From assembly GCA_031274045.1 (NCBI GenBank), contig JAISQS010000335.1:1-5223 (forward strand): a stretch of 5,223 bases of DNA. Reading direction: 5' to 3'. Shown in pieces: positions 1 through 5,192 of this stretch. The stretch is from Planctomycetaceae bacterium. GTDB taxonomy: Bacteria > Planctomycetota > Planctomycetia > Pirellulales > Thermoguttaceae. The notes under the pieces were generated by a model. The model was given only the letters and a program-made list of their open reading frames with translations, searched no databases and had not been told where the DNA came from. The first letter of the stretch is position 1. Every line of letters starts with the position of its first letter. The position numbers and the translations under genes were made by a program.

Positions 1-21
1 TTAAAAATAAATTAAAGAAAA

Positions 22-354
22 TTATACTTTTTGCGATTGATAATTCTTTTTTTTAAATGTCATCGTGAAAATTTGTATAACCAATATTGAGTCTCAACCA
101 ATCCGCAACTGGTTATCGATTTCCTCTCCCTTAGTAACACAATGTTCCCCCCAATCCGCGCCCTTATCCCCTTATTAAAACATTGTGAATAAGGGGATAA
201 GGGCGCGTGGCTGGGGTAGCTTTGTTGTTATTAAGGGTGGGGAAATTTGTACCAGTTGCGAGTCGTTTGTGACTCAATATCCGTAGTTCAAATCGGTAAC
301 AAAATCATATTTGTTACGATTGCGAAAGGGAATTTTCAAGTGTAAAAAGTATAA
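22..354. repeat. Long imperfect palindrome of about 330 bp
   Basis: The left half, read as reverse complement, aligns with the right half over nearly its whole length. Matching blocks in order from the outside are 22-46 with 330-354 (about 20 of 25 positions), 84-93 with 271-280 (10 of 10), 104-113 with 251-260 (10 of 10), the CCCTTA-type block near 128-140 with 228-240, and 157-176 with 188-207 (20 of 20). Arms are separated by small indels, so the two halves have diverged most toward the outside. No reading frame of note lies inside. This could be a MITE-like non-autonomous element, a head-to-head repeat dimer, or a structured RNA locus. No transposase and no clear target-site duplication are visible, so the class is unresolved. 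Confidence 0.75.
157..207. repeat. Perfect 20-bp hairpin at the palindrome centre
   Basis: Positions 157-176 and 188-207 are exact reverse complements, with an 11-nt AT-rich loop. The stem starts CGCGCCC and is GC-rich at its base. Nearby CCCC (149-152) and GGGG (213-216) could extend it. No T-run follows immediately on either strand, so it does not look like a standard intrinsic terminator. It is the least diverged part of the larger 22-354 palindrome. Confidence 0.85.
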
Positions 355-380
355 ACACAATTTTAATAAACACAATTTTT
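351..380. repeat. Two-copy 15-bp tandem repeat
   Basis: The unit ATAAACACAATTTTA occurs at 351-365 and again at 366-380 with only the last base changed. It overlaps the outer right end of the 22-354 palindrome by a few bases. It is AT-rich and has no evident coding role; it is probably a local slippage product. Confidence 0.6.
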
Positions 381-587
381 AAAATCACTTTCGCGAATTT
401 CGTTTTTTAGCGTGTTTCGCGTTAAAAAAAATTATTTCGTTATGTTTTGTATTTTTCGTTTATTTCGTATTCTCAAAAAAAAGCATCTTAAAAGATGTGT
501 GGTATAACAAGGGGCAAGCCTCGCTCCTACAACGTTTAGGCGGTTTGGTATACCAATACGTTTTCGACACAACAGGGTATATTTTGC
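381..587. other. Gene-free AT-rich spacer
   Basis: No credible gene lies here. The stretch holds short symmetrical pieces: CATCTT at 484-489 facing AAGATG at 492-497, and a perfect 12-bp palindrome TTGGTATACCAA at 545-556. The 12-mer GTGTGGTATAAC at 497-508 is the reverse complement of 5125-5136, so this spacer carries a fragment of a dispersed repeat family that also occurs at the far end of the window. Confidence 0.55.
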
Positions 588-653
588 CAACAGATTTTGC
601 AGATTTGACAGATTTTAATAAAAACCAATCTGCAAAATCTGTAAAATCTGTTG
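588..653. repeat. Inverted repeat with 29-nt arms past the end of the TPR gene
   Basis: Arms 588-616 and 625-653 match in about 25 of 29 positions around an 8-nt loop. Each arm is itself built from repeated copies of a CAGATTTT-like word, so it looks like an internally repetitive intergenic element. It begins 35 nt beyond the stop codon of the large minus-strand gene and could form a stem-loop in the 3' end of that transcript, but it lacks a GC-rich stem and a following T-run, so I do not call it a terminator. Positions 636-657 recur exactly at 3744-3765 on the other side of the gene. Confidence 0.75.
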
Positions 654-687
654 ACAAATAATAACGACAAGTCAGCGCGTTTTTATT

Positions 688-3534
688 TTATCTGATGTTA
701 TTTGATGTTGCGCGGGTGGCGGTTTGTATTGAGCGGTCGGCGTTTCGGCGTAGGTTGCTGTCGGGGCAAAGATTTATTAACTCCTGAAACGCCAACAATG
801 CCCGCGAGTAATCGCCCTTTTGCAACGCAATCTCTCCGCTCAAATACAACACTCTGTCCAAAACCGCATAATCAGGCGGATGCTGTAACGCCTTTTGCAA
901 GTACACTTCTGATTGTGCGTAATTTTTCTTTTTGTACTCCTCGTATGCAAGAGACCACGCCGCGTGCGACCAATATTGACCGGCTTGATAGTTCCTGTAA
1001 ATTCGCAGCAGATATGTTACGCCTTTGCGACCATTGCCGTTTTCAATGTCGTCCATCGCGACATAATACAACGCCCCATCGATTTCTTTGTAGTTTGGAA
1101 ATTCATCAATCAAAACTTGAAAATACTCCACTGACTTCATTGAATCGCCGGACATTTCGTAATACAAACCGAGATTCCAAAGAGCATCTTTATATTGAGT
1201 CGAAGTTACAAATTCCGACTTTATCCGCTCAAGCATCTTCACCCCTTCGCGTTCATTGCCCATCGACAACAACGCCCGTCCACGCAACAACAACGCCGCC
1301 GACAAAACCTCCGCCGCCAAATCAGACCGCATCAACTCTCCCAATTTCGACTCAACTTGTTCATAACGTTTCGCGTTGAAAAGTGAGTTACATTCTTTTA
1401 TTATTCTTTGTTGTTCGGATTCGGAGATTGTTTTTGCGAATGCGGTTTCGGTGTTGAAGTTGTTGGAGTTATTTTTGCGAATGATTTCGTTTAGTTGTGT
1501 TTGTGTTTCGCGCCAGACTGTTTGTTGTGTGTTGTTTGATGAGGAGAGTTTATTTGCAAATGCCGTCAAGATCGCTGCCGCTTTTTCAGTCTCGCCCAAA
1601 TTTCCCCTTGCCAAAACGAGCATTGAGCAAGCCTTCGCAAAAGTCGCGGCATCAAGCGTTCCCTGTGTTCCGTCGCCGTTGTAGTTTATGGTTACGCTTT
1701 TTGATTGGGCAAAATATTTTGTGTTTAGAATTTGGTCGAGTTGAGCAGCCGCGTTGCCCCAAGCCCGCTTTCCAAATTCATCAAACGCAACCCAAAAACG
1801 CTCAAGATCACTACCGGTTGTAACAGGCGGCTTTGTAACAGCCGAACCGGAATACGACGATCCCGAATGCGACGACAACGATTGCGATAACGATGACAAC
1901 GACGGCGGCGAATCTTGCCATGACGCGGTTGTGTTTCTGTTGTATTGGCTTCCGTTCCAACTTTCTGCTGCTCTGTTGTTGGTGGTGTTTGTGCTGTTGT
2001 TTGTGCGGTTGTTGGACAAGTTATTATTCAAATTGGAGGGGGAGATTTGACCTCTGTTGCCGTGTGAGCGTCCGGCGGAAGCGGACGGATTCCATTGACC
2101 CGCAGCACTGGTATTCAACGCCGCCAAAGTATCGTTATTGTTTGTGTCGGTTTTAGCGGTGTAAATTTTTTGCAAGCGTTGCGAAGTGTCGTTCACAATT
2201 TTTGTCCAATCCGATTGATTCGTGTTTGCGACGTTCCCGTTCATTTCGTTTAGTATTGCGTTTGCTCTGTTTTTGTCGTTTAGTTGGGCGTATGAGAGGG
2301 CGAGAAACGCGCAGGCGTATAGAAAAACTTCGTCGCTCATATTCTGCTTATCGGTGCGGGCAATAGTTGTCGTGTACCCGAACGCGACGGAGAGATTTGT
2401 GTTGTTATTGCCGGCGGCGGAGTATTGATTTTGATTGGAATATCGCGGCAAGAGAACCGGTTCGAGGAGATTTATGGTTGCTTGCCAATTCTTTTTGAAA
2501 TATTGCAATGAGGCTTTCAAAAAAGTGATTTCGTCAAAATGCTGCGGCGCATCGGTACGGCGTTCGGTCAACTGCAACAACGCCTCCGCCTCGTCCGTCC
2601 GCTTCAAACGAATAAGCAGACGTGCCTTCATCAAATTATCCTCAACAGACGGATTAACAATCAACGAAATTATCTGCAACGCCTTCTCGTTGTCCTTGAT
2701 GTCAACATAACAACGTGTGAGGACGCGTTGTACTTCGGGGACAAGAGTTGAGTTTTGCCAGCGTGACAGGAAGGATGTGAGTAAGGCAATCGCGTCGGTG
2801 ATTTTGTTTCGTTCGTAGAGTGCGACACCGTATTGGTATGTTGTCAATTCGACGGTGTTTTGGTCGGTGCTTCGCAGGAGTTCGTTGAATATTGTGTCTG
2901 ATTCGGTGATTTTTCCGAGTTGATTTTTTGCGCTGGCGAGACCGATTCGGCATTCGAGTTGTCGGTCGCCGTTTGGGAATAGGCGAATGCTTTCGTTGAA
3001 ATAATGTTCAGCGGCTTCCGGCTGATTGTTATTCATCTCAATATAACCAAGATAGTAAAGAGCATATTGCAAGTAAGAATCAAATGGGAACTTTTTGACA
3101 AACGTCATCAACAAAGGCAACGCCGAAACATAATCGCCTTTCGTGTAATACGCCTCTCCGATACGAAACAAGACAGAACGTGTGAGCGGATTCTCGTCGC
3201 CGAGATTTGTCAGTTGGGAGTACAGGTTGATTGCGGAATCGTATTTTTTGAGATAAAGAAACGAATCCGCAAGAAAGAATTTCGCCTCATTTGCCAAAGA
3301 ATGCGTAGGATAAATACGCAAAAAATCTTCAAGCGCAACGCGGGCTTGTTCGTATTTTTGTTGGTTGTAGAGTTGTTTGGCGGAGTTTAAGCTGTCGGAA
3401 ACAGCGTCCGCAAACGACACTGTACCGGAAAAAAATATTGCCAAAAAAATAAATAAACTTGCCAACAAAAAATTCTTTTGACATAAACATACCGGAACTG
3501 GTAACCGATTCAATTTTCTTTTTTCGTAAATCAT
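688..3534 (-). CDS. Exported tetratricopeptide-repeat protein, two TPR arrays with an Asn/Ser-rich linker
   Basis: The protein has 948 residues from the ATG at 3534; an in-frame TTG at 3543 would add three. Neither start has a clear Shine-Dalgarno sequence, and ATG is chosen as the stronger codon. A basic N-region with KRK is followed by a hydrophobic core (about 21-37) and a likely signal peptidase I site after residue 42 (VSFA before DA). There is no lipobox, so a soluble periplasmic or envelope protein is expected. Residues 45-435 contain about ten TPR-like helix pairs, with motifs such as GEAYYTKGDYVSAL and PEAAEHYFNESIRLFP. Residues 459-572 form a low-complexity Asn/Ser/Thr/Gly linker. 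Residues 573-690 form a further helical segment, and 703-940 hold about six more TPRs, including GEIALQKGDYSRALLAFQ. TPR arrays bind proteins or peptides; the early repeats resemble those of BamD/CpoB-type envelope proteins, but no specific partner can be named. Codon use changes in blocks along the gene (see findings). Confidence 0.93.
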   Translation of the reverse strand: MIYEKRKLNRLPVPVCLCQKNFLLASLFIFLAIFFSGTVSFADAVSDSLNSAKQLYNQQKYEQARVALEDFLRIYPTHSLANEAKFFLADSFLYLKKYDSAINLYSQLTNLGDENPLTRSVLFRIGEAYYTKGDYVSALPLLMTFVKKFPFDSYLQYALYYLGYIEMNNNQPEAAEHYFNESIRLFPNGDRQLECRIGLASAKNQLGKITESDTIFNELLRSTDQNTVELTTYQYGVALYERNKITDAIALLTSFLSRWQNSTLVPEVQRVLTRCYVDIKDNEKALQIISLIVNPSVEDNLMKARLLIRLKRTDEAEALLQLTERRTDAPQHFDEITFLKASLQYFKKNWQATINLLEPVLLPRYSNQNQYSAAGNNNTNLSVAFGYTTTIARTDKQNMSDEVFLYACAFLALSYAQLNDKNRANAILNEMNGNVANTNQSDWTKIVNDTSQRLQKIYTAKTDTNNNDTLAALNTSAAGQWNPSASAGRSHGNRGQISPSNLNNNLSNNRTNNSTNTTNNRAAESWNGSQYNRNTTASWQDSPPSLSSLSQSLSSHSGSSYSGSAVTKPPVTTGSDLERFWVAFDEFGKRAWGNAAAQLDQILNTKYFAQSKSVTINYNGDGTQGTLDAATFAKACSMLVLARGNLGETEKAAAILTAFANKLSSSNNTQQTVWRETQTQLNEIIRKNNSNNFNTETAFAKTISESEQQRIIKECNSLFNAKRYEQVESKLGELMRSDLAAEVLSAALLLRGRALLSMGNEREGVKMLERIKSEFVTSTQYKDALWNLGLYYEMSGDSMKSVEYFQVLIDEFPNYKEIDGALYYVAMDDIENGNGRKGVTYLLRIYRNYQAGQYWSHAAWSLAYEEYKKKNYAQSEVYLQKALQHPPDYAVLDRVLYLSGEIALQKGDYSRALLAFQELINLCPDSNLRRNADRSIQTATRATSNNIR

Positions 3535-3619
3535 TTTATACAAAATGTATTATTGGGGATTTGTTGACGTTGGGGGGTCGAAACGTGATTTTTGACAATA
3601 AAAAAATATCTACCTTACC
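3535..3619. other. Upstream region of the TPR gene, no clear promoter
   Basis: The 85 bases before the ATG carry no purine-rich ribosome binding site on the minus strand; the bases just upstream read AATACATTTTGTATAAA. A TTGTCA hexamer lies further upstream, but no -10 box sits at proper spacing. The gene may use a weak or non-Shine-Dalgarno start, or a short leader starting close to the ATG. Confidence 0.4.
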
Positions 3620-3739
3620 TTTTTTAGCACGCAGATAACGCAGATTTTAAGGATATTCGCAGATAAAGAAGAAAGGAACAGACATTTATAAAAAATCTGT
3701 GCAAATCCTGATAATCTGCGTTATCAGCGTGCTAAAAAA
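3620..3739. repeat. Inverted repeat with 45-nt arms
   Basis: Arms 3620-3664 and 3695-3739 are imperfect reverse complements, with the outer 25 or so bases almost exact (TTTTTTAGCACGC and GATAACGCAGATT are the core words). The 30-nt loop is purine-rich. Because A-runs and T-runs flank the stem, a transcript from either strand would end in a U-run after a long hairpin, so it could act as a weak bidirectional terminator. It sits 86 bases upstream of the TPR start. Its CGCAGAT words resemble the CAGATTTT words of the 588-653 element, suggesting one repeat superfamily. Confidence 0.78.
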
Positions 3740-3743
3740 AACT

Positions 3744-3765
3744 AATCTGTAAAATCTGTTGACAA
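3744..3765. repeat. 22-nt exact direct copy of 636-657
   Basis: This 22-nt stretch, containing TAAAATCTGTTGACAA, is identical to positions 636-657. The two copies have the same orientation and bracket the TPR gene about 3.1 kb apart. Here it abuts the right arm of the 3620-3739 inverted repeat, and at the other site it forms the right arm of the 588-653 repeat. Confidence 0.85.
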
Positions 3766-3963
3766 TATTCTTCCGATAACTTCCTGTGAATTATTCCTTC
3801 GAATAAAATTACGCAATGGAAATTAGAGAACTTGGTATTATGGTGCGGTGTTCGATTTGGATTATCGATTCTGCGGCATCTAATGCACTCCGCAAAACAG
3901 ACCGTGCGGGAGTATACAAATTTTTCAAATTTCAACCAAGAGGAATTTTTCAATTTTTTTTGG
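3766..3963. other. Gene-free spacer
   Basis: No supported gene is seen. An ATG-started plus-strand frame opens at 3816 but has no ribosome binding site, no recognisable domain, and runs out through the repeat sequence that follows, ending at 4088. A minus-strand frame across the same bases begins at a TTG. Neither resembles a known family, and a decayed gene remnant cannot be excluded. Confidence 0.45.
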
Positions 3964-4000
3964 AAAACGGAACACCAAAAAACTCAGACGCGATCAAGTT

Positions 4001-4098
4001 GATCAAGGTAGGCAACCGACCGCCGGGCGGTTGCGTTTTCGGCGAGCGAAGCAAGACGAAAACAGTGGGGCGGAACACGCATCGGTAAAACCAAAACG
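4001..4098 (+). repeat. 98-bp direct repeat, copy 1
   Basis: Copy 1 of a 98-bp unit with period 107, differing from copy 2 at about four positions. It starts GATCAAGGTA and ends CCAAAACG. Internally it can form two hairpins: GCAACCG facing CGGTTGC (from 4012), and TTTTCG facing CGAAAA around the core GGCGAGCGAAGC. Compact GC-rich hairpins of this kind are typical of REP/BIME-like intergenic elements. No transposase of the RAYT type is present in the window. Confidence 0.85.
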
Positions 4099-4107
4099 TG
4101 TTGGCAC

Positions 4108-4205
4108 GATCAAGGTAGACAACCGACCGCTGGGCGGTTGTGTTTTCGGCGAGCGAAGCAAGCCGAAAACAGTGGGGCGGAACACGCATCGGTAAAACCA
4201 AAACG
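4108..4205 (+). repeat. 98-bp direct repeat, copy 2
   Basis: Copy 2 is about 96% identical to copy 1 and separated from it by a 9-nt spacer (TGTTGGCAC). One of the differences restores a longer stem, TTTTCGGC facing GCCGAAAA, so the hairpin is better preserved here than in copy 1. It faces an inverted third copy across a short spacer, giving a long snap-back structure. Confidence 0.85.
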
Positions 4206-4219
4206 CCCAAAACATAGAA

Positions 4220-4301
4220 CGTGTTGGTTTTGCCGATGCGGTTTCCGCCCCAGTTGTCGGCTTACGCCGACGTGACCGACCGGCAGTCGGTTACCTACCT
4301 T
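4220..4301 (-). repeat. Inverted, diverged third copy of the 98-bp unit
   Basis: Read on the minus strand, this stretch follows copy 2 from end to start: CCGATGCG for CGCATCGG, then the CCGCCCCA block, then GTCGGTTACCTACCTT for AAGGTAGACAACCGAC. It is about 12 nt shorter and more diverged. It holds two small hairpins of its own: GTCGGC at 4256-4261 facing GCCGAC at 4266-4271 with a TTAC loop, and ACCGAC at 4275-4280 facing GTCGGT at 4286-4291. Confidence 0.75.
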
Positions 4302-4322
4302 ACGTTACCTTGTAACGTTTTT
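4302..4322 (+). terminator. Small hairpin plus T-run, possible plus-strand terminator
   Basis: ACGTTAC at 4302-4308 pairs perfectly with GTAACGT at 4312-4318 over a 3-nt loop, and T's run to 4322. The shape fits a short plus-strand intrinsic terminator, but the stem is short and AT-containing, and no plus-strand gene precedes it. It may be only the edge of the neighbouring repeat. Confidence 0.3.
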
Positions 4323-4373
4323 CGACCACAGCGGCGATAACAGACAATTGGGTGATTTGCGTTTATCTGGAAG

Positions 4374-4418
4374 AAAAAAAACGCGGGTTGCCAATGCAAA
4401 AAGCATCAGGCAACCCGC
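4374..4418 (-). terminator. Strong intrinsic terminator of the ferredoxin gene
   Basis: On the minus strand a perfect 10-bp stem, GCGGGTTGCC (4418-4409) with GGCAACCCGC (4392-4383), is followed by a run of eight T's after one G (4381-4374). ATGC facing GCAT inside the loop can extend the stem. It lies about 120 nt past the ferredoxin stop codon and is directional, because the plus strand has no T-run after the stem. It separates the ferredoxin transcript from the TPR gene downstream. Confidence 0.9.
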
Positions 4419-4537
4419 ACAACTCTTTCAGTCAACTCGTCTCATACCCAACTTTTACTCTACCACAACATCCACCCCGATTGCAATTTTAGTGTTAATT
4501 TTAATCTTGGTTTTTGTTGTCAATATTGCAAAATTGA

Positions 4538-4714
4538 TTAGAGAGCAATCGCCGAAACCGGACACCCATCAACACACGCTCCACAATCCTGACAAGTTCC
4601 AGTATCAACTTTCGCTTTATTGTCTGATGTTGAGATCGTAATCGCCTCGAACGGGCAACAAGATACGCATGAACCACATGCAGTACACTCTTTCTGATCA
4701 ATTTGTGCTGTCAT
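4538..4714 (-). CDS. 2[4Fe-4S] ferredoxin, 58 residues
   Basis: A small bacterial-type (clostridial) ferredoxin: a low-potential, cytoplasmic one-electron carrier for redox enzymes. Two complete cluster motifs are visible: Cys10, Cys13, Cys16 and Cys20-Pro, then Cys41, Cys44, Cys47 and Cys51-Pro. As is usual for the family, the first three Cys of each motif and the last Cys of the other ligate each cluster. Cys19 is an additional cysteine. The length matches the family norm of about 55-60 residues. The start at 4714 is chosen because AAAGGAGC precedes it at good spacing and the protein then begins directly before the first motif; the frame remains open upstream to 4813, but that extension is unlike a ferredoxin. 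The gene stands alone with its own terminator, so its partner enzyme cannot be inferred from context. Confidence 0.95.
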   Translation of the reverse strand: MTAQIDQKECTACGSCVSCCPFEAITISTSDNKAKVDTGTCQDCGACVDGCPVSAIAL

Positions 4715-4722
4715 TGTAATTT

Positions 4723-4730
4723 GCTCCTTT
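4723..4730 (-). promoter_or_regulatory. Ribosome binding site of the ferredoxin gene
   Basis: AAAGGAGC on the minus strand lies about 8 nt before the ATG at 4714. It is the only strong Shine-Dalgarno sequence in the window and decides the ferredoxin start. Confidence 0.88.
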
Positions 4731-4766
4731 GGGTTTGGGGTTAAAAAATGTAGGGTTTGAATGCGA

Positions 4767-4802
4767 TTTGCACTTAAATTCCTGCTCTCAAATAAGTGCC
4801 AA
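4767..4802. promoter_or_regulatory. Inverted repeat upstream of the ferredoxin gene
   Basis: GCACTTA at 4770-4776 and TAAGTGC at 4793-4799 are exact reverse complements 16 nt apart, and the symmetry extends with mismatches to 4767 and 4802. It lies 53-88 bases before the ferredoxin start, where a promoter or operator would be expected. It could be a binding site for a dimeric regulator or a leader hairpin. No convincing -35/-10 pair could be placed, so the role is inferred from position only. Confidence 0.4.
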
Positions 4803-5020
4803 CCACAACACAAGCATCAACCGCGCCCAAATCCACCAAACCAAAAAAAAAGCCCAATAAACCCGAACACGGTCAAAACTCCACGTAATAATAACCCATC
4901 ATCGGCATTTTGCAATAGGACTTTTCGACTTTCTTCAAACTTTTTTAGAGATCAATTTTTTTTGAAAATACGAAATAAACCAAATTTTGCTATCACATAT
5001 TTCAGTCCGCTAACAACAGC
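4803..5020. other. Gene-free AT-rich spacer
   Basis: I see no supported gene. The plus-strand open frame from 4761 to 5024 encodes a Pro/Asn/Lys-rich low-complexity product with no ribosome binding site and overlaps the ferredoxin upstream region. The stretch contains A-runs and T-runs but no strong hairpin. Confidence 0.5.
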
Positions 5021-5079
5021 GTAACCACCCGGCGGTCGGTTGCACACCTTACGTTGGCAATATTTTTGGCGTTCCGTTC
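5021..5079 (-). repeat. Inverted partial copy of the 4001-family repeat
   Basis: Read on the minus strand, this stretch aligns with 3964-4031: ACGGAACGCCAAAAA near 5079-5064 for ACGGAACACCAAAAA, then a diverged gap, then GCAACCGACCGCCGGG near 5043-5028 matching exactly. It also shares about 21 of 25 positions with 4282-4306 in direct orientation. Together with 3964-4031 it forms widely spaced inverted copies on either side of the ferredoxin gene. Confidence 0.65.
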
Positions 5080-5105
5080 AAACTTTTTTGGTTCTATTAC
5101 ACACA

Positions 5106-5136
5106 GAGGCGGGCGGGACGCCTCGTTATACCACAC
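5106..5136. repeat. GC-rich hairpin with dispersed 12-mer
   Basis: GAGGCG at 5106-5111 pairs with CGCCTC at 5119-5124 over a 7-nt G-rich loop. It is followed at 5125-5136 by GTTATACCACAC, the reverse complement of 497-508. At that other site the 12-mer is also next to a GCCTCGC-type word, so both sites look like fragments of one repeat family. Confidence 0.55.
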
Positions 5137-5175
5137 AAGTCATAAACGTATTCGCGTGTTTGTTTTGGAGCGGAA

Positions 5176-5192
5176 CAACACCGGAGGTGTTG
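5176..5192. repeat. 7-bp hairpin near the window end
   Basis: CAACACC at 5176-5182 pairs with GGTGTTG at 5186-5192 over a GGA loop. The remaining bases to 5223, including GCAAGCGGAGCGCA, have the look of a further repeat cut off by the window edge. No gene is seen in 5080-5223. Confidence 0.5.

Noticed and set aside
588..653. Intrinsic terminator for the TPR gene
   Set aside because: The stem is AT-rich, the structure is internally repetitive, and no T-run follows it on the minus strand.
460..657. Minus-strand open frame of 65 residues starting MSTDFTDFADWF
   Set aside because: Its start lies in the right arm of the 588-653 inverted repeat and the rest crosses other repeat fragments. It has no ribosome binding site and no known domain.
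702..3390. Many plus-strand frames antisense to the TPR gene, including one with an Asp-rich run near 1850-1915
   Set aside because: They are shadows of the real gene. The acidic run is only the complement of the Ser-rich linker codons, and none has a ribosome binding site or recognisable domain.
3816..4088. Plus-strand open frame of 90 residues starting MEIRELG
   Set aside because: It has an ATG but no Shine-Dalgarno sequence, no recognised family, and its last third is the repeat unit read as protein. A gene remnant cannot be fully excluded.
4001..4205. Direct repeats as a CRISPR array
   Set aside because: The units are 98 bp with a 9-nt spacer and only two copies, and no cas genes are present.
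3950..4215. Two overlapping minus-strand frames with repeated FRPTVF-type peptide
   Set aside because: The peptide repeats are translations of the 98-bp tandem repeat in two frames, not a protein repeat.
4785..4803. TGGCAC on the minus strand upstream of the ferredoxin as a sigma-54 -24 box
   Set aside because: The bases at the matching -12 position read TGAG rather than TTGC, so the required GC dinucleotide is absent. The TGGCAC belongs to the inverted repeat.
4715..4813. N-terminal extension of the ferredoxin to 91 residues
   Set aside because: The extension is unlike ferredoxins, and a strong ribosome binding site sits inside it at the right distance from the internal ATG at 4714.
4761..5024. 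Plus-strand open frame of 87 residues rich in Pro, Asn and Lys
   Set aside because: Low complexity, no ribosome binding site, no domain, and it overlaps the ferredoxin upstream region on the other strand.
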